In this document: piece after piece, positions 8,392-17,787 of the stretch
Position numbering within the stretch: position 1 is the stretch's first letter
Layout: the number at the start of each line of letters is the position of its first letter
The notes under the pieces: model-generated
Told to the model about the DNA's origin: nothing
Databases searched by the model: none
What the model saw: only the letters and a program-made list of their open reading frames with translations
Source of the DNA: Helicobacter cholecystus
GTDB lineage: Bacteria; Campylobacterota; Campylobacteria; Campylobacterales; Helicobacteraceae
Direction: 5' to 3'
Assembly: GCF_003364215.1 (NCBI RefSeq)
Contig: NZ_NXLU01000001.1
Coordinates: forward strand, 1-64,000
Length of the DNA: 64,000 bases
Made by a program: the position numbers and the translations under genes

Positions 8392-9479
8392 TGCACTGCT
8401 CCACTCACCAAAACCCCCTCAATCATTTCATCTAAATCCCCATCTAAAATTGCATCAACATTACTATAGGCTAGATTGCTTCTAGAATCTTTGACTTGCT
8501 GATAAGGAGCTAGGACATAACTTCGAATCTGATGTCCCCATCCAATTTCACTTTTTTCTTGCAAAGAGGCTGAAGCATTTTGCTTTTCTTTCTCTAATTC
8601 ATAGAGTTTGCTTTTTAGCATTTTCATCGCTGTGGCCTTATTTTTGTGCTGACTGCGATCATTTTGACACTGCACCACAATGCCTGTAGGGATATGGGTG
8701 ATACGGATTGCAGATTCGGTTTTATTCACATGCTGTCCCCCAGCTCCACTGGCTCGATAGGTATCAATTCTAATATCTTTCTCTTCAATCACAATATCAA
8801 TATCATCATCAAGCTCAGGACTAACTTGCACACTTGAAAAACTTGTGTGTCGCTTAGCATTGGCGTCAAAGGGTGAAATTCTCACAAGACGATGCACTCC
8901 ATTCTCACTCTTCATATATCCATATGCATTCTCTCCCTTAATGATAAATGCCACACCTTTAATCCCTGCCTCTTCACCATCTTGATAATCAAGTAACTCA
9001 ACCTTAAATCCTCTTCTCTCAGCCCATCTCAGATACATTCTATAAAGAATACTTCCCCAATCTTGACTTTCAGTTCCTCCAGCTCCTGGTTGAATTGTAA
9101 TAATTGCATTAGCTCCATCATTCTCCCCACTGAGCATGACTTCAATCTCTACTTTTTTAATCACCCCCTCAAGCTTAGGACTTTCAGAAAAAAGTTGCTC
9201 TTTTAAACTTTCATCTTCTTGGGCAATTTCAAACAACTCTTTTGCATCATCAAGCATTCCCCTAGCATGATGATAAGTTTGCAAAAGTCTTGTAAGTCTT
9301 GATTTCTCTTTCCCTACTTCTCCTGCCTTTTTTGCATCATTCCAAAAGTTAGGATCTTGCTCTATTGCCTCAATCTCATTAAGCTGGGCTTGAATATTAT
9401 GGGGCTTTATAATTTTTTCAATATTATTACATTTGTTATCAAGTTCTTTAAGAAGTTCTGAGTATTCATAATTATCCAT
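8388..9479 (-). CDS. prfB: Peptide chain release factor 2
   Basis: A 363-residue RF2, which releases the finished peptide at UAA and UGA stops. The catalytic GGQ loop ([12 protein letters not shown], about residues 245-256) and the stop-reading SPF tripeptide (about 203-205) identify RF2 rather than RF1. The reading frame is continuous from the ATG, so the autoregulatory +1 frameshift at an in-frame UGA that controls RF2 in E. coli is absent. Instead, a perfect 10-bp dyad overlaps its promoter and ribosome binding site. It heads the operon prfB, small protein, U32 protein, HARE-HTH protein. Confidence 0.97.
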   Translation of the reverse strand: MDNYEYSELLKELDNKCNNIEKIIKPHNIQAQLNEIEAIEQDPNFWNDAKKAGEVGKEKSRLTRLLQTYHHARGMLDDAKELFEIAQEDESLKEQLFSESPKLEGVIKKVEIEVMLSGENDGANAIITIQPGAGGTESQDWGSILYRMYLRWAERRGFKVELLDYQDGEEAGIKGVAFIIKGENAYGYMKSENGVHRLVRISPFDANAKRHTSFSSVQVSPELDDDIDIVIEEKDIRIDTYRASGAGGQHVNKTESAIRITHIPTGIVVQCQNDRSQHKNKATAMKMLKSKLYELEKEKQNASASLQEKSEIGWGHQIRSYVLAPYQQVKDSRSNLAYSNVDAILDGDLDEMIEGVLVSGAVQ

Positions 9480-9482
9480 AAG

Positions 9483-9508
9483 ATTCCTAAAATTTAATTT
9501 TTAGGAAT
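9483..9508. promoter_or_regulatory. Perfect dyad covering prfB start region
   Basis: ATTCCTAAAA and TTTTAGGAAT form a perfect 10-bp inverted repeat with a 6-base spacer. On the minus strand the distal arm includes the AGGA ribosome binding site (9488-9485), five bases before the prfB ATG, and the proximal arm overlaps the end of the extended -10 box. It is either an operator, or an RNA hairpin hiding the ribosome binding site if transcription begins further upstream. Confidence 0.55.
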
Positions 9509-9515
9509 TCTAGCA
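9507..9515 (-). promoter_or_regulatory. Extended -10 promoter of prfB
   Basis: TGCTAGAAT on the minus strand, 27 bases before the prfB ATG. Initiation about seven bases downstream of the hexamer would give a leader of roughly 20 bases and would place the dyad across the start site. Confidence 0.5.
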
Positions 9516-9564
9516 AAAGATGCTCTTTTTGCAGATTTTCACCCCCTCTTTTTTCTTATGGCAA

Positions 9565-10062
9565 TTAAATAAATTCGCCCTTAATTTGTTTTACCCAAGC
9601 CTTAATTCTTCCCTCTGTTAGCTCACTTTGATTTTCTTCATCAATAGCAAGTCCTAAAAACTCTCCTTCATCAACAGATAAACTCTCATCATAGATATAC
9701 CCTTCAGCATTTACTCTTCCCACAATTTTGGCACTTTTAACCTTTTCATAGAGATGGTAAATACTATCGCAAAATGTATCTGAGTAACTGTCCCCATCTC
9801 CTACCCCCACTAGAGCAATAACCTTAGAGGCAAAATCACTTTCATTAAAATTTTTAAAAGCCTTTTCCCAATCATCTTGCAAATCTCCACTTCCATAAGT
9901 TGCACTTGCTAAAATAAGGTTGTCAAACCCTAAAATCTGCTCCTTACTTGCCCCTGACACATCAAAAACTTCTGCCTCATCCCCAATCTCTTGGGCAATC
10001 TTTTGGCAAACCTCTTTAGTATTTCCACTCTCACTTCCATAAAAAATTCCAACTTTTTTCAT
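9565..10062 (-). CDS. fldA: Flavodoxin
   Basis: A 165-residue long-chain flavodoxin, a small FMN protein that carries single electrons. The phosphate-binding loop FYGSESGNTKEV at the N-terminus and the FMN-contact loops ASATYGSGDLQDDW (about residues 54-67) and VGDGDSYSD (about 88-96) are clear. The start is taken as the ATG at 10062, giving MKKVGIFYG, because it has an AAAGGAAAA ribosome binding site; an upstream in-frame ATG at 10095 would add 11 unlikely residues. In H. pylori FldA accepts electrons from 2-oxoacid oxidoreductases. Here it sits about 150 bases downstream of oorC on the same strand, which fits that role. Confidence 0.95.
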   Translation of the reverse strand: MKKVGIFYGSESGNTKEVCQKIAQEIGDEAEVFDVSGASKEQILGFDNLILASATYGSGDLQDDWEKAFKNFNESDFASKVIALVGVGDGDSYSDTFCDSIYHLYEKVKSAKIVGRVNAEGYIYDESLSVDEGEFLGLAIDEENQSELTEGRIKAWVKQIKGEFI

Positions 10063-10208
10063 TTTTTTCCTTTCTTCAATAATTTGCTTTTGCAAGTAAG
10101 CGTATATCCAAAATATGATTTATTTTTTATTAATTTAAATGAAAATTTAAGGTTATTTAATCTGAGAAAGTTTTATGAATACACAAATCAATAAAAAGAG
10201 CAAGAGCC

Positions 10209-10763
10209 CTAGCGACTCCTTGCTCTTTTGGCATATTCTTCTCCAATTTCAAAGGCTTTTTTATTGATTTCAAGCACCTTGCTTGGCACTTTCTTTTGCA
10301 TCACACAAAAGACCAAATCCCTATCCATACATTCTGAAAGTTCTACACTTACCCCCAAAGCAACAACAGATTGAGTCACAACATTTCCAACTTCATTTTT
10401 AGCAATAGAGATGATAGGAATTTCAATGATTTTGTACTTTTGCCTATCCTCCTCACCCACTCTAACAAGATTGCTATCAATAACAATAATCCCCCCTTCC
10501 TTAATCCCACTTTTAAAAAGATCAAATCCTATTTGGGCTGTAGAGAGCATAAAATCAATACTTCCCTCTGTGGCATAGGGATAGAGAATGGGTTCATTAT
10601 CTAAGAGAATATCCACCTTTGTTGGACCTCCACGCACTTGACTTGTATAGCTTGCGGCCTTAATTCCATAGCCCCCACTTTCAATCTTAGCCTCTGCTAG
10701 GATTTCTCCAGCAAGCAATACCCCCTGTCCCCCTACTCCACTAAATCTTAGTTGCTTTCTCAT
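10209..10763 (-). CDS. oorC: 2-oxoglutarate:acceptor oxidoreductase, gamma subunit
   Basis: A 184-residue gamma subunit. The N-terminal SGVGGQGVLLAGEIL motif is the hallmark of the family. With OorA, OorB and OorD it forms the enzyme that converts 2-oxoglutarate and CoA to succinyl-CoA and CO2, replacing 2-oxoglutarate dehydrogenase in the incomplete citric acid cycle of microaerophilic Campylobacterota. It overlaps oorB by 4 bases and is the last gene of oorDABC. Confidence 0.95.
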   Translation of the reverse strand: MRKQLRFSGVGGQGVLLAGEILAEAKIESGGYGIKAASYTSQVRGGPTKVDILLDNEPILYPYATEGSIDFMLSTAQIGFDLFKSGIKEGGIIVIDSNLVRVGEEDRQKYKIIEIPIISIAKNEVGNVVTQSVVALGVSVELSECMDRDLVFCVMQKKVPSKVLEINKKAFEIGEEYAKRARSR

Positions 10764-11578
10764 CTGCTCCCCCTTGCTTTCTCTCTAATGCCCTCATAAG
10801 CCTTGGTATATTCCATCCTGTTATCTTGATGCAAGATACCTGTAGGAAATTTTCCTACCCTCTCCTCAGATGAAAGAGTGTCAAATTTTGCTTTTGATAC
10901 AGTTAGGCTATCAATCCAATTAAGACATTCAATGGCTTCCCCCATTTTATTTTTGCGTCCAAGATTAATATGACAATTACTAAAAATCTCCATAAAACTA
11001 AAACCCTCATGAGCAAACCCTTGTGCAAAAATCTTTTCCATCTTCTTTGGATCAAGCACACTTTCTCTTGCCACAAAAGAAGCCCCTGCACTTAAGGCAA
11101 GTGAGCAAGCATCAAAGTTTGGATCAATATTGCCATATTGTGCCGTAGCAGTCCAAAATCCTTGAGGCGTTGTGGGTGAAGTTTGAGAATTTGTTAAGCC
11201 ATAGATAAAATTATTCACAAGTACAAGATTAAGATCAATATTCCTTCTGCATGCATGGATTGTATGATTCCCGCCGATTGCCAAAGCATCTCCATCGCCA
11301 CAAACCACAATCACTTTTTTACTTGGATTTGCGAGTTTAATCCCACTTGCATATGCTAATGCCCTTCCATGCGTAGTATGAACAGTATTACAATTAATAT
11401 AAGAACTCATTCTTCCACTGCATCCAATACCACTGACCACACATACATCTTTCATATTCCAACTATTATGAGCAATTGCTCTAATGATCGCTTTTAAAAT
11501 CACACCATCACCACAGCCCCAACACCAAAGTGTGGGCATTTTGTCCATTCTTAAATACGGGCTATAATCAAATGCCAT
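10760..11578 (-). CDS. oorB: 2-oxoglutarate:acceptor oxidoreductase, beta subunit
   Basis: A 272-residue thiamine diphosphate-binding subunit. CWGCGDG (about residues 19-25) carries the cysteines usual for this subunit, and the GDGDALAIGGNH stretch (about 95-106) is the thiamine diphosphate/Mg site. Length is typical for the family. It binds 2-oxoglutarate and performs decarboxylation, passing electrons to the iron-sulfur centres. Its start codon touches the oorA stop codon and it overlaps oorC by 4 bases. Confidence 0.95.
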   Translation of the reverse strand: MAFDYSPYLRMDKMPTLWCWGCGDGVILKAIIRAIAHNSWNMKDVCVVSGIGCSGRMSSYINCNTVHTTHGRALAYASGIKLANPSKKVIVVCGDGDALAIGGNHTIHACRRNIDLNLVLVNNFIYGLTNSQTSPTTPQGFWTATAQYGNIDPNFDACSLALSAGASFVARESVLDPKKMEKIFAQGFAHEGFSFMEIFSNCHINLGRKNKMGEAIECLNWIDSLTVSKAKFDTLSSEERVGKFPTGILHQDNRMEYTKAYEGIREKARGSR

Positions 11579-12705
11579 TATTTCTCTCCTAATACTTCTA
11601 AAACTTTTTCTTTCATTACAAGTGGATCAATAGGACGTCCATCAGATTGTCCAATAAACTCTACTTCTCTCCCTAATGCAAGCTCAATTTCTTTAACATA
11701 CTGCCCACTATTAAGCTCAATAACAATCACTCTCTTCCCCTCTAAAAGGGCTTTAAGCTTTTCTTTTGCAACAGGATAAAGAAGTTTTGGAGAAAGAATT
11801 CCTACTTTCACTCCATCTTTTCTTAAAGCCTCAAGTGCTTCCATTGCTGAGAGATAGACTGAGCCATAGACAACAATCACACTCTGTGCATCCTCAAATT
11901 CAGCGATACTATAGTCAAAAAATTCTTCAGCTCTACTTTGTATTTTTCCCAGTAAGCGATCAATCAGGGCCTGAGAGAGAGCCTTATCCTCTGTGGGGAA
12001 TCCCGCTCTACCATGATGAAGACCCGTAATATGATAATAATAACCTTGAAAAAATGGATTAAGAACTGCGGGAGAGTTTTCTTCTACACCATAAGGGAAA
12101 TATTCGCAAGGATCTCCACTAAATCTTGCACGATTCATAATCTTTAATTCACTCACTTCGGGCAAAAGGACTTTTCCATACATATGCCCAATAGTTTCAT
12201 CAAGCATCAAAAATACAGGTGTCATCAACTCTTCAGCAAGATTAAATGCCTCAATGGTTTTAAGATAAATCTCCTCTAAATTTGAGGGGGTAATCACAAC
12301 AGCTTGAAAATCTCCATGTGTTGGATGTTTAAGAAATTCTACATCCCCTTGAGAAACACGAGTGGGAAGTCCTGTTGAGGGTCCACCACGCATCACATCC
12401 ACAATCACTAATGGAATCTCAGCCATAAAACCATAGCCAATTTGCTCACTTTTAAGAGAAAGTCCTGGCCCTGAACTTGCAGTCATTGCCTTAACCCCAC
12501 TCATTGAAGCACCCAATGCTACACAAATTCCACCAATTTCATCTTCCATTTGGATAAAAGTCCCTTCATTTTGAGGAAGCAAAATACTCATTTGATGAGC
12601 AATTTCACTTGAAGGGGTGATGGGATAGCCTCCAAAAAATTTGCATCCCGCATCAATTGCGGCAATTGCTACAAGCTCATTCCCATTAATGATCAATTCT
12701 CTCAT
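11578..12705 (-). CDS. oorA: 2-oxoglutarate:acceptor oxidoreductase, alpha subunit
   Basis: A 375-residue alpha subunit with the pyrimidine-binding part of the thiamine site: GYPITPSSEIAHQM (about residues 25-38), then the ASSGPGLSL segment (about 76-84), both hallmarks of 2-oxoacid:ferredoxin oxidoreductase alpha chains. The C-terminal third (IVVYGSVYLSAMEAL onward) is the transketolase C-terminal-like domain. It overlaps oorD by 4 bases and shares one base with oorB, so translation is coupled throughout. Confidence 0.95.
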   Translation of the reverse strand: MRELIINGNELVAIAAIDAGCKFFGGYPITPSSEIAHQMSILLPQNEGTFIQMEDEIGGICVALGASMSGVKAMTASSGPGLSLKSEQIGYGFMAEIPLVIVDVMRGGPSTGLPTRVSQGDVEFLKHPTHGDFQAVVITPSNLEEIYLKTIEAFNLAEELMTPVFLMLDETIGHMYGKVLLPEVSELKIMNRARFSGDPCEYFPYGVEENSPAVLNPFFQGYYYHITGLHHGRAGFPTEDKALSQALIDRLLGKIQSRAEEFFDYSIAEFEDAQSVIVVYGSVYLSAMEALEALRKDGVKVGILSPKLLYPVAKEKLKALLEGKRVIVIELNSGQYVKEIELALGREVEFIGQSDGRPIDPLVMKEKVLEVLGEK

Positions 12706-13013
12706 GCTTTTTCTCCTTGGGGCAATACATAATTATTATTTTTAATTCTCTTTCCTCGCTCTTGGGCTTCAAAGCTAATTTTTGCAAAACTGTATTCCCC
12801 CTTCTCTGCAACAAAAATTGCAAAATCAGGGCAGTGCAGCTCACACTCCCTACATCCAATACAGCTATGAGGAAAGCTCACCTCAGCGACTTTCCCTAAA
12901 ACTTTATGAGCATCTAATCTCATTGATAATACCCCTGCAGGACAAAGAGAAACACAAATATCACAACCCTTGCACCTCTCCTCTTCAACCCATACAGGAA
13001 CCTTGTCCTCCAT
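12702..13013 (-). CDS. oorD: 2-oxoglutarate:acceptor oxidoreductase, delta (ferredoxin-like) subunit
   Basis: A 103-residue subunit with two 4Fe-4S motifs: CKGCDICVSLCP (about residues 13-24) and CIGCRECELHCP (about 51-62). It carries electrons from the catalytic subunits to the acceptor, probably flavodoxin. It is the first gene of oorDABC; an AGGAGGG ribosome binding site precedes the ATG. A TATACT -10 candidate lies at 13052-13057 on the minus strand. Confidence 0.95.
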   Translation of the reverse strand: MEDKVPVWVEEERCKGCDICVSLCPAGVLSMRLDAHKVLGKVAEVSFPHSCIGCRECELHCPDFAIFVAEKGEYSFAKISFEAQERGKRIKNNNYVLPQGEKA

Positions 13014-13051
13014 AATAACCCTCCTAAAAAATAAAATTTATCAATTATGAT

Positions 13052-13057
13052 AGTATA
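13052..13057 (-). promoter_or_regulatory. -10 candidate of oorDABC
   Basis: TATACT on the minus strand, 38 bases before the oorD ATG. A divergent candidate for gltX (TACAAT, 13241-13246) lies further right in the same 262-base gap, which otherwise shows only AT-rich sequence. Confidence 0.4.
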
Positions 13058-13275
13058 TCTTTACTTTAAACTTTAAAAACCAAGACATCAACTATCTATA
13101 AAATTACACAAAATCTCATTTTACTCAAAGCTTATTTAACCCTCTCTTTTTTCTCTATAATTTATCAATACCCTATCAATGATCTTAAGAACTCTCTTCT
13201 TTTCTTATAAAGAATAAGCAAAGCAAGTGGGGGTTTGAGCTACAATAATATAAAACTTTTTATCAAGGAAATGTT

Positions 13276-14649
13276 ATGAGCGTTGTAACACGATTTGCCC
13301 CCTCTCCTACAGGATATCTCCATATTGGAGGATTAAGAACTGCATTATTTAATTATCTTTATGCCAAAAAAGAAGGGGGTAAGTTTTTACTCAGAATTGA
13401 AGATACAGATTTACAAAGAAACTCTCAAGAGGCTGCCAATGCTATTATCAAAGCATTCCAATGGTGTGAAATGCATCATGATGGTGAAGTCATCTATCAA
13501 AGTCAAAGATTTCCGCTTTATAAAGAATATATTCAAAAGCTTCTTGATGAAGATAAAGCTTATTACTGCTATATGACAAAAGAAGAGTTGGATGCACTAA
13601 GAGAAGAACAAAGAGCCAATAAACTCCCTCCACGCTATGATAATCGCTATAGAGATTTTAAAGGAATTCCACCCAAAGGTGTGCAACCTGTAGTGAGGAT
13701 TAAAGCACCTCTTGAAGGAAGCATTATTTTTGAAGATGGGGTAAAGGGGAGAATTGAAATTGCTGCAAAAGAGATTGATGACTTTATTATTGCAAGAAGC
13801 GATGGAAGCCCAACATATAACTTTGTTGTAGCCATTGATGATGCTCTTATGGGAGTGACTGATATTATCAGGGGAGATGATCATACAACAAATACTTCTA
13901 AGCAAATTGTAGTTTATGAGGCGCTAGGGTTTAAAGTGCCAAAATTTTTCCATGTGCCCATGATCCTAAATCCCGATGGCAAGAAGCTTAGCAAACGTGA
14001 TGGGGCTACAGATGTTATGGAATATAAAACAATGGGCTATTTGCATGAAGCCTTACTAAATTTTCTTGTTCGCTTGGGGTGGAGCAGTGGAGATAAGGAG
14101 ATTTTCTCCATGGAAGAAATGATTACTCTTTTCTCACCCAATCATCTCAATAGTTCTGCAAGTTGTTATAACCAATCCAAACTTGATTGGCTTAATAACC
14201 ACTATATTAGAGAGATGGATAATTCCAAACTCAAAGCAATGCTCAAAGACTTTGGCTCTGAAGTAAACTTGGAAGGAGAAAAGCTTGAAGTTTTATTTCA
14301 AGCACTTAAGGAAAGAAATTATACACTTGTAAGTTTTGCAAAAGGAGTAGAAGAGGTATTGAATGCTCCAGAGAAATATGATGAAAAAATGTATACAAAA
14401 CTCAGCCAAAACAGCAAAGAGAACCTCTCTAAATTTATTGCAACTCTAAGTGAGGGTTTAAGTGTAAGTGAGTATGAGGCAAAGAGCAAGGAGTTTATGA
14501 GCAAGCATTCTCTTAAACCTGCAGACTTTCTCCAACCCCTCCGTTTAGCAATTCTTGGAAAAGGTGGAGGAATTGGAATGGCTGAGTGTATTTTTGTTCT
14601 TGGGGTTAAAGAATGTGCCAAAAGAATTGAGACGCTTATAACAAAATAA
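13276..14649 (+). CDS. gltX: Glutamyl-tRNA synthetase (GltX1 type)
   Basis: A 457-residue class I glutamyl-tRNA synthetase charging tRNA-Glu in the cytoplasm. The ATP-binding HIGH-type motif appears as YLHIGG (about residues 14-19) and the KMSKS-type motif as KLSKRDGA (about 237-244). Campylobacterota have two such enzymes: GltX1 for tRNA-Glu, and GltX2, which misacylates tRNA-Gln for later amidation by GatCAB. From memory, the middle region (YYCYM, RYDNRYRDFKG, DDFIIARSDG) and the C-terminal LGKGGGIG follow H. pylori GltX1 closely, so GltX1 is favoured. The gene is divergent from oorD and convergent with the ribosomal operon. Confidence 0.93.
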   Translation: MSVVTRFAPSPTGYLHIGGLRTALFNYLYAKKEGGKFLLRIEDTDLQRNSQEAANAIIKAFQWCEMHHDGEVIYQSQRFPLYKEYIQKLLDEDKAYYCYMTKEELDALREEQRANKLPPRYDNRYRDFKGIPPKGVQPVVRIKAPLEGSIIFEDGVKGRIEIAAKEIDDFIIARSDGSPTYNFVVAIDDALMGVTDIIRGDDHTTNTSKQIVVYEALGFKVPKFFHVPMILNPDGKKLSKRDGATDVMEYKTMGYLHEALLNFLVRLGWSSGDKEIFSMEEMITLFSPNHLNSSASCYNQSKLDWLNNHYIREMDNSKLKAMLKDFGSEVNLEGEKLEVLFQALKERNYTLVSFAKGVEEVLNAPEKYDEKMYTKLSQNSKENLSKFIATLSEGLSVSEYEAKSKEFMSKHSLKPADFLQPLRLAILGKGGGIGMAECIFVLGVKECAKRIETLITK

Positions 14650-14675
14650 AAAAAGACAAACCCTCAAAAGGGTTT
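14648..14675 (-). terminator. Rho-independent terminator of the S10-spc operon
   Basis: On the minus strand, 12 bases after the infA stop, a 7-bp stem AAACCCT/AGGGTTT with a 4-base loop is followed by GTC and seven T. A C-rich stretch (two runs of five C) lies between infA and the hairpin. The stem could also serve gltX from the other side, although no U run follows in that direction. Confidence 0.75.
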
Positions 14676-14687
14676 AGGGGGAGGGGG

Positions 14688-14906
14688 TTATTTATATCTA
14701 AATGTGATTCTGCCTTTATCTAGACTATAGGGTGTAAGTTCGATCTTAACACGATCTCCAAGTAAAATCTTGATATAGTGCATTCTCATCTTCCCAGCAA
14801 TATGGCAAAGTACAACATGCCCATTATCTAGCTCAACTCTAAAGGTTGCATTAGGCAGCACCTCAATCACCTTCCCATCAATTTCAATGACATCATCTTT
14901 TGCCAT
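14688..14906 (-). CDS. infA: Translation initiation factor IF-1
   Basis: A 72-residue S1/OB-fold protein beginning [11 protein letters not shown], the standard IF-1 length and start. It binds the ribosomal A site during initiation. The longer in-frame opening upstream is rejected because residues before this Met match no IF-1. The gene overlaps the end of map by 14 bases. It is the last gene of the ribosomal operon here. In most relatives infA is followed by rpmJ, rpsM, rpsK, rpsD, rpoA and rplQ; none of them is present. Confidence 0.96.
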   Translation of the reverse strand: MAKDDVIEIDGKVIEVLPNATFRVELDNGHVVLCHIAGKMRMHYIKILLGDRVKIELTPYSLDKGRITFRYK

Positions 14907-15669
14907 TCTCATCCTCCTTTGACAAAATTTCTGCTTTACCACCCACAATAGCAACTGTATGTTCATAATGACTTGTATTTAATCCATCTTCTGACACGAC
15001 CGACCAAGCATCAGCCAAAATCCTAGGTTTTCCGCTTCTTTGGCAGATCATTGGTTCAATGCAAAACACCATTCCTTCTTTAATCTTTGGCCCCTGTTTT
15101 GCACTTCCATATTTAAGATAATTAGGGATTTGAGGATCTTCGTGGGGCTTCCTTCCAATCCCATGACCACAAAAATCTTCCAAGGGGACATATCCATATC
15201 CCTCAATGAGTTCTTGCAAAATGACACTGAGTTCTTTAAAATGCATTCCTACCCTAATGCTCTCAATCCCTTCAAACAAAACATTACGCGAACAATCAAT
15301 TAAGGCTTGGTCAGAATGAGAGATTTTTCCTACACCTGCCGTAATTGCAGCATCACCAAACCAACCATCTTTTTCCACTCCAATATCAATCCCTAAAATA
15401 TCTCCCTCTTGGAGCTTATAATCTGTGGGAATTCCATGGATGATCACTGAATTAAGAGATAAACAAGCAGAATTAGGAAAACCATAAAGCCCCTTAAAGG
15501 CTGGGCGAGCACCTTGAGAGAGGATAAAATCTTCAACCATTTTATCGATCTCTAAAAGTGAGATTCCAACTTTTAAAGAACGTTTTGCTAAACTCAAAGC
15601 TTCAGCGACAATACGATTAGAGGCACGTAAAGAATCAATCTCGCGTGCATTTCGTGTTGCAATTGCCAT
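14893..15669 (-). CDS. map: Methionine aminopeptidase, type I
   Basis: A 258-residue type I enzyme that removes the initiator Met from new proteins. Metal-ligand segments are intact: [14 protein letters not shown] (about residues 93-106), [10 protein letters not shown] (about 167-176) and FCIEPM (about 200-205). It lies between secY and infA, with its ATG overlapping the secY stop, as in many spc operons. Confidence 0.96.
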   Translation of the reverse strand: MAIATRNAREIDSLRASNRIVAEALSLAKRSLKVGISLLEIDKMVEDFILSQGARPAFKGLYGFPNSACLSLNSVIIHGIPTDYKLQEGDILGIDIGVEKDGWFGDAAITAGVGKISHSDQALIDCSRNVLFEGIESIRVGMHFKELSVILQELIEGYGYVPLEDFCGHGIGRKPHEDPQIPNYLKYGSAKQGPKIKEGMVFCIEPMICQRSGKPRILADAWSVVSEDGLNTSHYEHTVAIVGGKAEILSKEDENGKR

Positions 15670-16922
15670 TAAAGTCCAGTTGCGCTTAAAGTTTTATAGC
15701 GACTCATATACACTTGTGCTTCAATCTTTCTCATTGTATCTATTGCAACTTGCACAACAATCAATACTGCAGTTCCTCCAAAATAAAAAGGTACTCCCAT
15801 TCCTTTAAGTAAGATCCAAGGCAATGTAGAAATGACTGCAAGATACAATGCTCCCCAAAATGTAAGATTATTTGCAACCTGATTAAGAAAACTCACTGTT
15901 CCCTCACCTGGCCTAAGACCGGGAATAAAACCTCCCTGCTTTTTAAGATTTTCAGCAATATCTTTTGAATTAAAAACAATGGAAGCATAAAAATATGCAA
16001 AGAAAATAATAAATACAAACATTAAAACATTGTAGAGGTACCCACTAGGATTAATCCAATCTGCAATTTGAAGCAAATAGGGATTGCTCGAACTTTGCAA
16101 AACCGTTGAGGGGAAGACAAGCAATGCAGAAGCAAAAATTGAGGGGATCACCCCACTTAAGTTCACTTTAATAGGAATGTAATTGACAATTCTCTTATTT
16201 TGATTTTGCATCACCACTTTTCTTGCATAAGAAACAGGAATTCTTCTCTCTGCTAATTCCATATACAAAATCACAAACACAGTAGCCAAAATCAACACAG
16301 CAATAACAATAAGTTTGAGAATATTAAGTTCTCCAGTATTGACAAGCTCAAATGTTTTTGCAATTGAAGAAGGAATTGCTGAAACAATTCCTGCAAAAAT
16401 AATCAAACTCACCCCATTTCCTACACCTCTTTGGGTAATCTGCTCACCAATCCAAAGTAAAAGCATCGTTCCTGCAAGCATCGAGAAGGCAGAAATCAAT
16501 ACAAAGTGCGTCATATCAATCATAATTGCACCATTATCATTAAGACTTCGTAATCCAAAGCTTACACTTACAGCCTGAATGAGGGTAATTACAATTGTTG
16601 CATACTTAATAATTTGAGTGTATTTTTGAATCCCATCTCTCTCTTTCTTAAGCTTTCCTAAAGAAGGAAAGGTCGCAGCCAAAAGCTCCATAATAATAGA
16701 AGCGGTAATATAGGGCATCACTCCCAAAGAAATGATACTAAAACGCTCTACCGCATTTCCACTAAACATATTAAATAAACCCAGAGCATTATTTGCATTT
16801 TGATCTAAAAATCTTTTGATTTCAAGGAGATCTACTCCTGGCACAGGAATATATGCCAAAAGTCGATACAAGAAGATAAAAAGAAGGGTGATTAAAATTT
16901 TATCTACAATCTTTTTATTCAT
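15669..16922 (-). CDS. secY: Preprotein translocase subunit SecY
   Basis: A 417-residue inner membrane channel subunit with ten predicted membrane segments. It forms the SecYEG pore for export and membrane insertion. The cytoplasmic loop with ERRIPVSYARK (about residues 226-236) and the GLRPGEGT loop (about 337-344) are typical of SecY. It overlaps rplO and map by single bases. Confidence 0.97.
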   Translation of the reverse strand: MNKKIVDKILITLLFIFLYRLLAYIPVPGVDLLEIKRFLDQNANNALGLFNMFSGNAVERFSIISLGVMPYITASIIMELLAATFPSLGKLKKERDGIQKYTQIIKYATIVITLIQAVSVSFGLRSLNDNGAIMIDMTHFVLISAFSMLAGTMLLLWIGEQITQRGVGNGVSLIIFAGIVSAIPSSIAKTFELVNTGELNILKLIVIAVLILATVFVILYMELAERRIPVSYARKVVMQNQNKRIVNYIPIKVNLSGVIPSIFASALLVFPSTVLQSSSNPYLLQIADWINPSGYLYNVLMFVFIIFFAYFYASIVFNSKDIAENLKKQGGFIPGLRPGEGTVSFLNQVANNLTFWGALYLAVISTLPWILLKGMGVPFYFGGTAVLIVVQVAIDTMRKIEAQVYMSRYKTLSATGL

Positions 16923-17323
16923 TATTTAGCCTTGGTCGCCTTCACTCTCTCATCTTTGATTTTAGATACCAAAGTATTTGCCTTGCTTCCAATCAGTTTT
17001 ACACTCTTGATATAAAGAGGAAATCCATAAACTTCACGCAATGATTCTAAAGAAATTTCAGCAATTTTACTGACTGCCTCACTTTTATCAACATTGATAA
17101 TATAAGGCTTTTGAACTCTTGATTTAAAGCCAACTTTAGGCAATCTTCTTTGAAGGGGTTGTTGGCCTCCTTCAAATCCTCTTTTTGCCTTATAACCAGT
17201 TCTTGCTGTTTGTCCTTTACCGCCACGAGTAGAAGTTTTTCCCATACCACTTCCTTGACCTCGTCCAACACGCTTGATATCACGTGTGCTTCCAATGGCA
17301 GGCTTAATTTGTTCTAATGCCAT
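16922..17323 (-). CDS. rplO: 50S ribosomal protein L15
   Basis: A 133-residue L15 with the Gly/Arg-rich N-terminus ([20 protein letters not shown]). It follows rpsE directly; the rpmD gene (L30) usual between these two in Gammaproteobacteria is absent, as in other Campylobacterota. Confidence 0.97.
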   Translation of the reverse strand: MALEQIKPAIGSTRDIKRVGRGQGSGMGKTSTRGGKGQTARTGYKAKRGFEGGQQPLQRRLPKVGFKSRVQKPYIINVDKSEAVSKIAEISLESLREVYGFPLYIKSVKLIGSKANTLVSKIKDERVKATKAK

Positions 17324-17333
17324 TTCCTACTCC

Positions 17334-17774
17334 TTAAGCTTTAATTTTTGCTAGAGCATCAATTGTAGCTCTTACAACATTATAAGGATTGTTTGATCCC
17401 AAAGACTTTGTCAAAATATCTTTGATTCCTGCAAGTTCAATAACAGGTCTTGCACTACCACCAGCAATTACCCCTGTTCCCTCACTAGCAGGTTTTAACA
17501 AAATTTTGCTTGCATTATATTTGTGTTCAATGTCATGAGCGATTGTAGTTCCTTTGATATTGACTTCAATGATATTTTTAAATGCATCATCAATTGCTTT
17601 TTTAATTGCATCAGGAACTTCCTTGGCTTTTCCAAGTCCAAATCCTACAAGTCCATTCTTATTTCCTACAACAACAAGAGCGTTAAAGCGGAATCTTCTA
17701 CCACCTTTTACAACCTTTGTAACACGTCCAATATTTACAACAACTTCACTAAATTCTTCTCTATTGATTTCCAT
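17334..17774 (-). CDS. rpsE: 30S ribosomal protein S5
   Basis: A 146-residue S5. The start MEINREEF at 17774 is chosen because the family homology begins there; the in-frame opening upstream runs into the rplR coding region and is spurious. The double-stranded RNA-binding domain with [17 protein letters not shown] and the [12 protein letters not shown] segment near the C-terminus are intact. Confidence 0.96.
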   Translation of the reverse strand: MEINREEFSEVVVNIGRVTKVVKGGRRFRFNALVVVGNKNGLVGFGLGKAKEVPDAIKKAIDDAFKNIIEVNIKGTTIAHDIEHKYNASKILLKPASEGTGVIAGGSARPVIELAGIKDILTKSLGSNNPYNVVRATIDALAKIKA

Positions 17775-17787
17775 ACACCTATCCTTA

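Noticed and set aside
14677-14687. Two runs of five G as a phase-variation tract
   Set aside because: Runs are short, interrupted and lie after the operon end; no gene would be affected.
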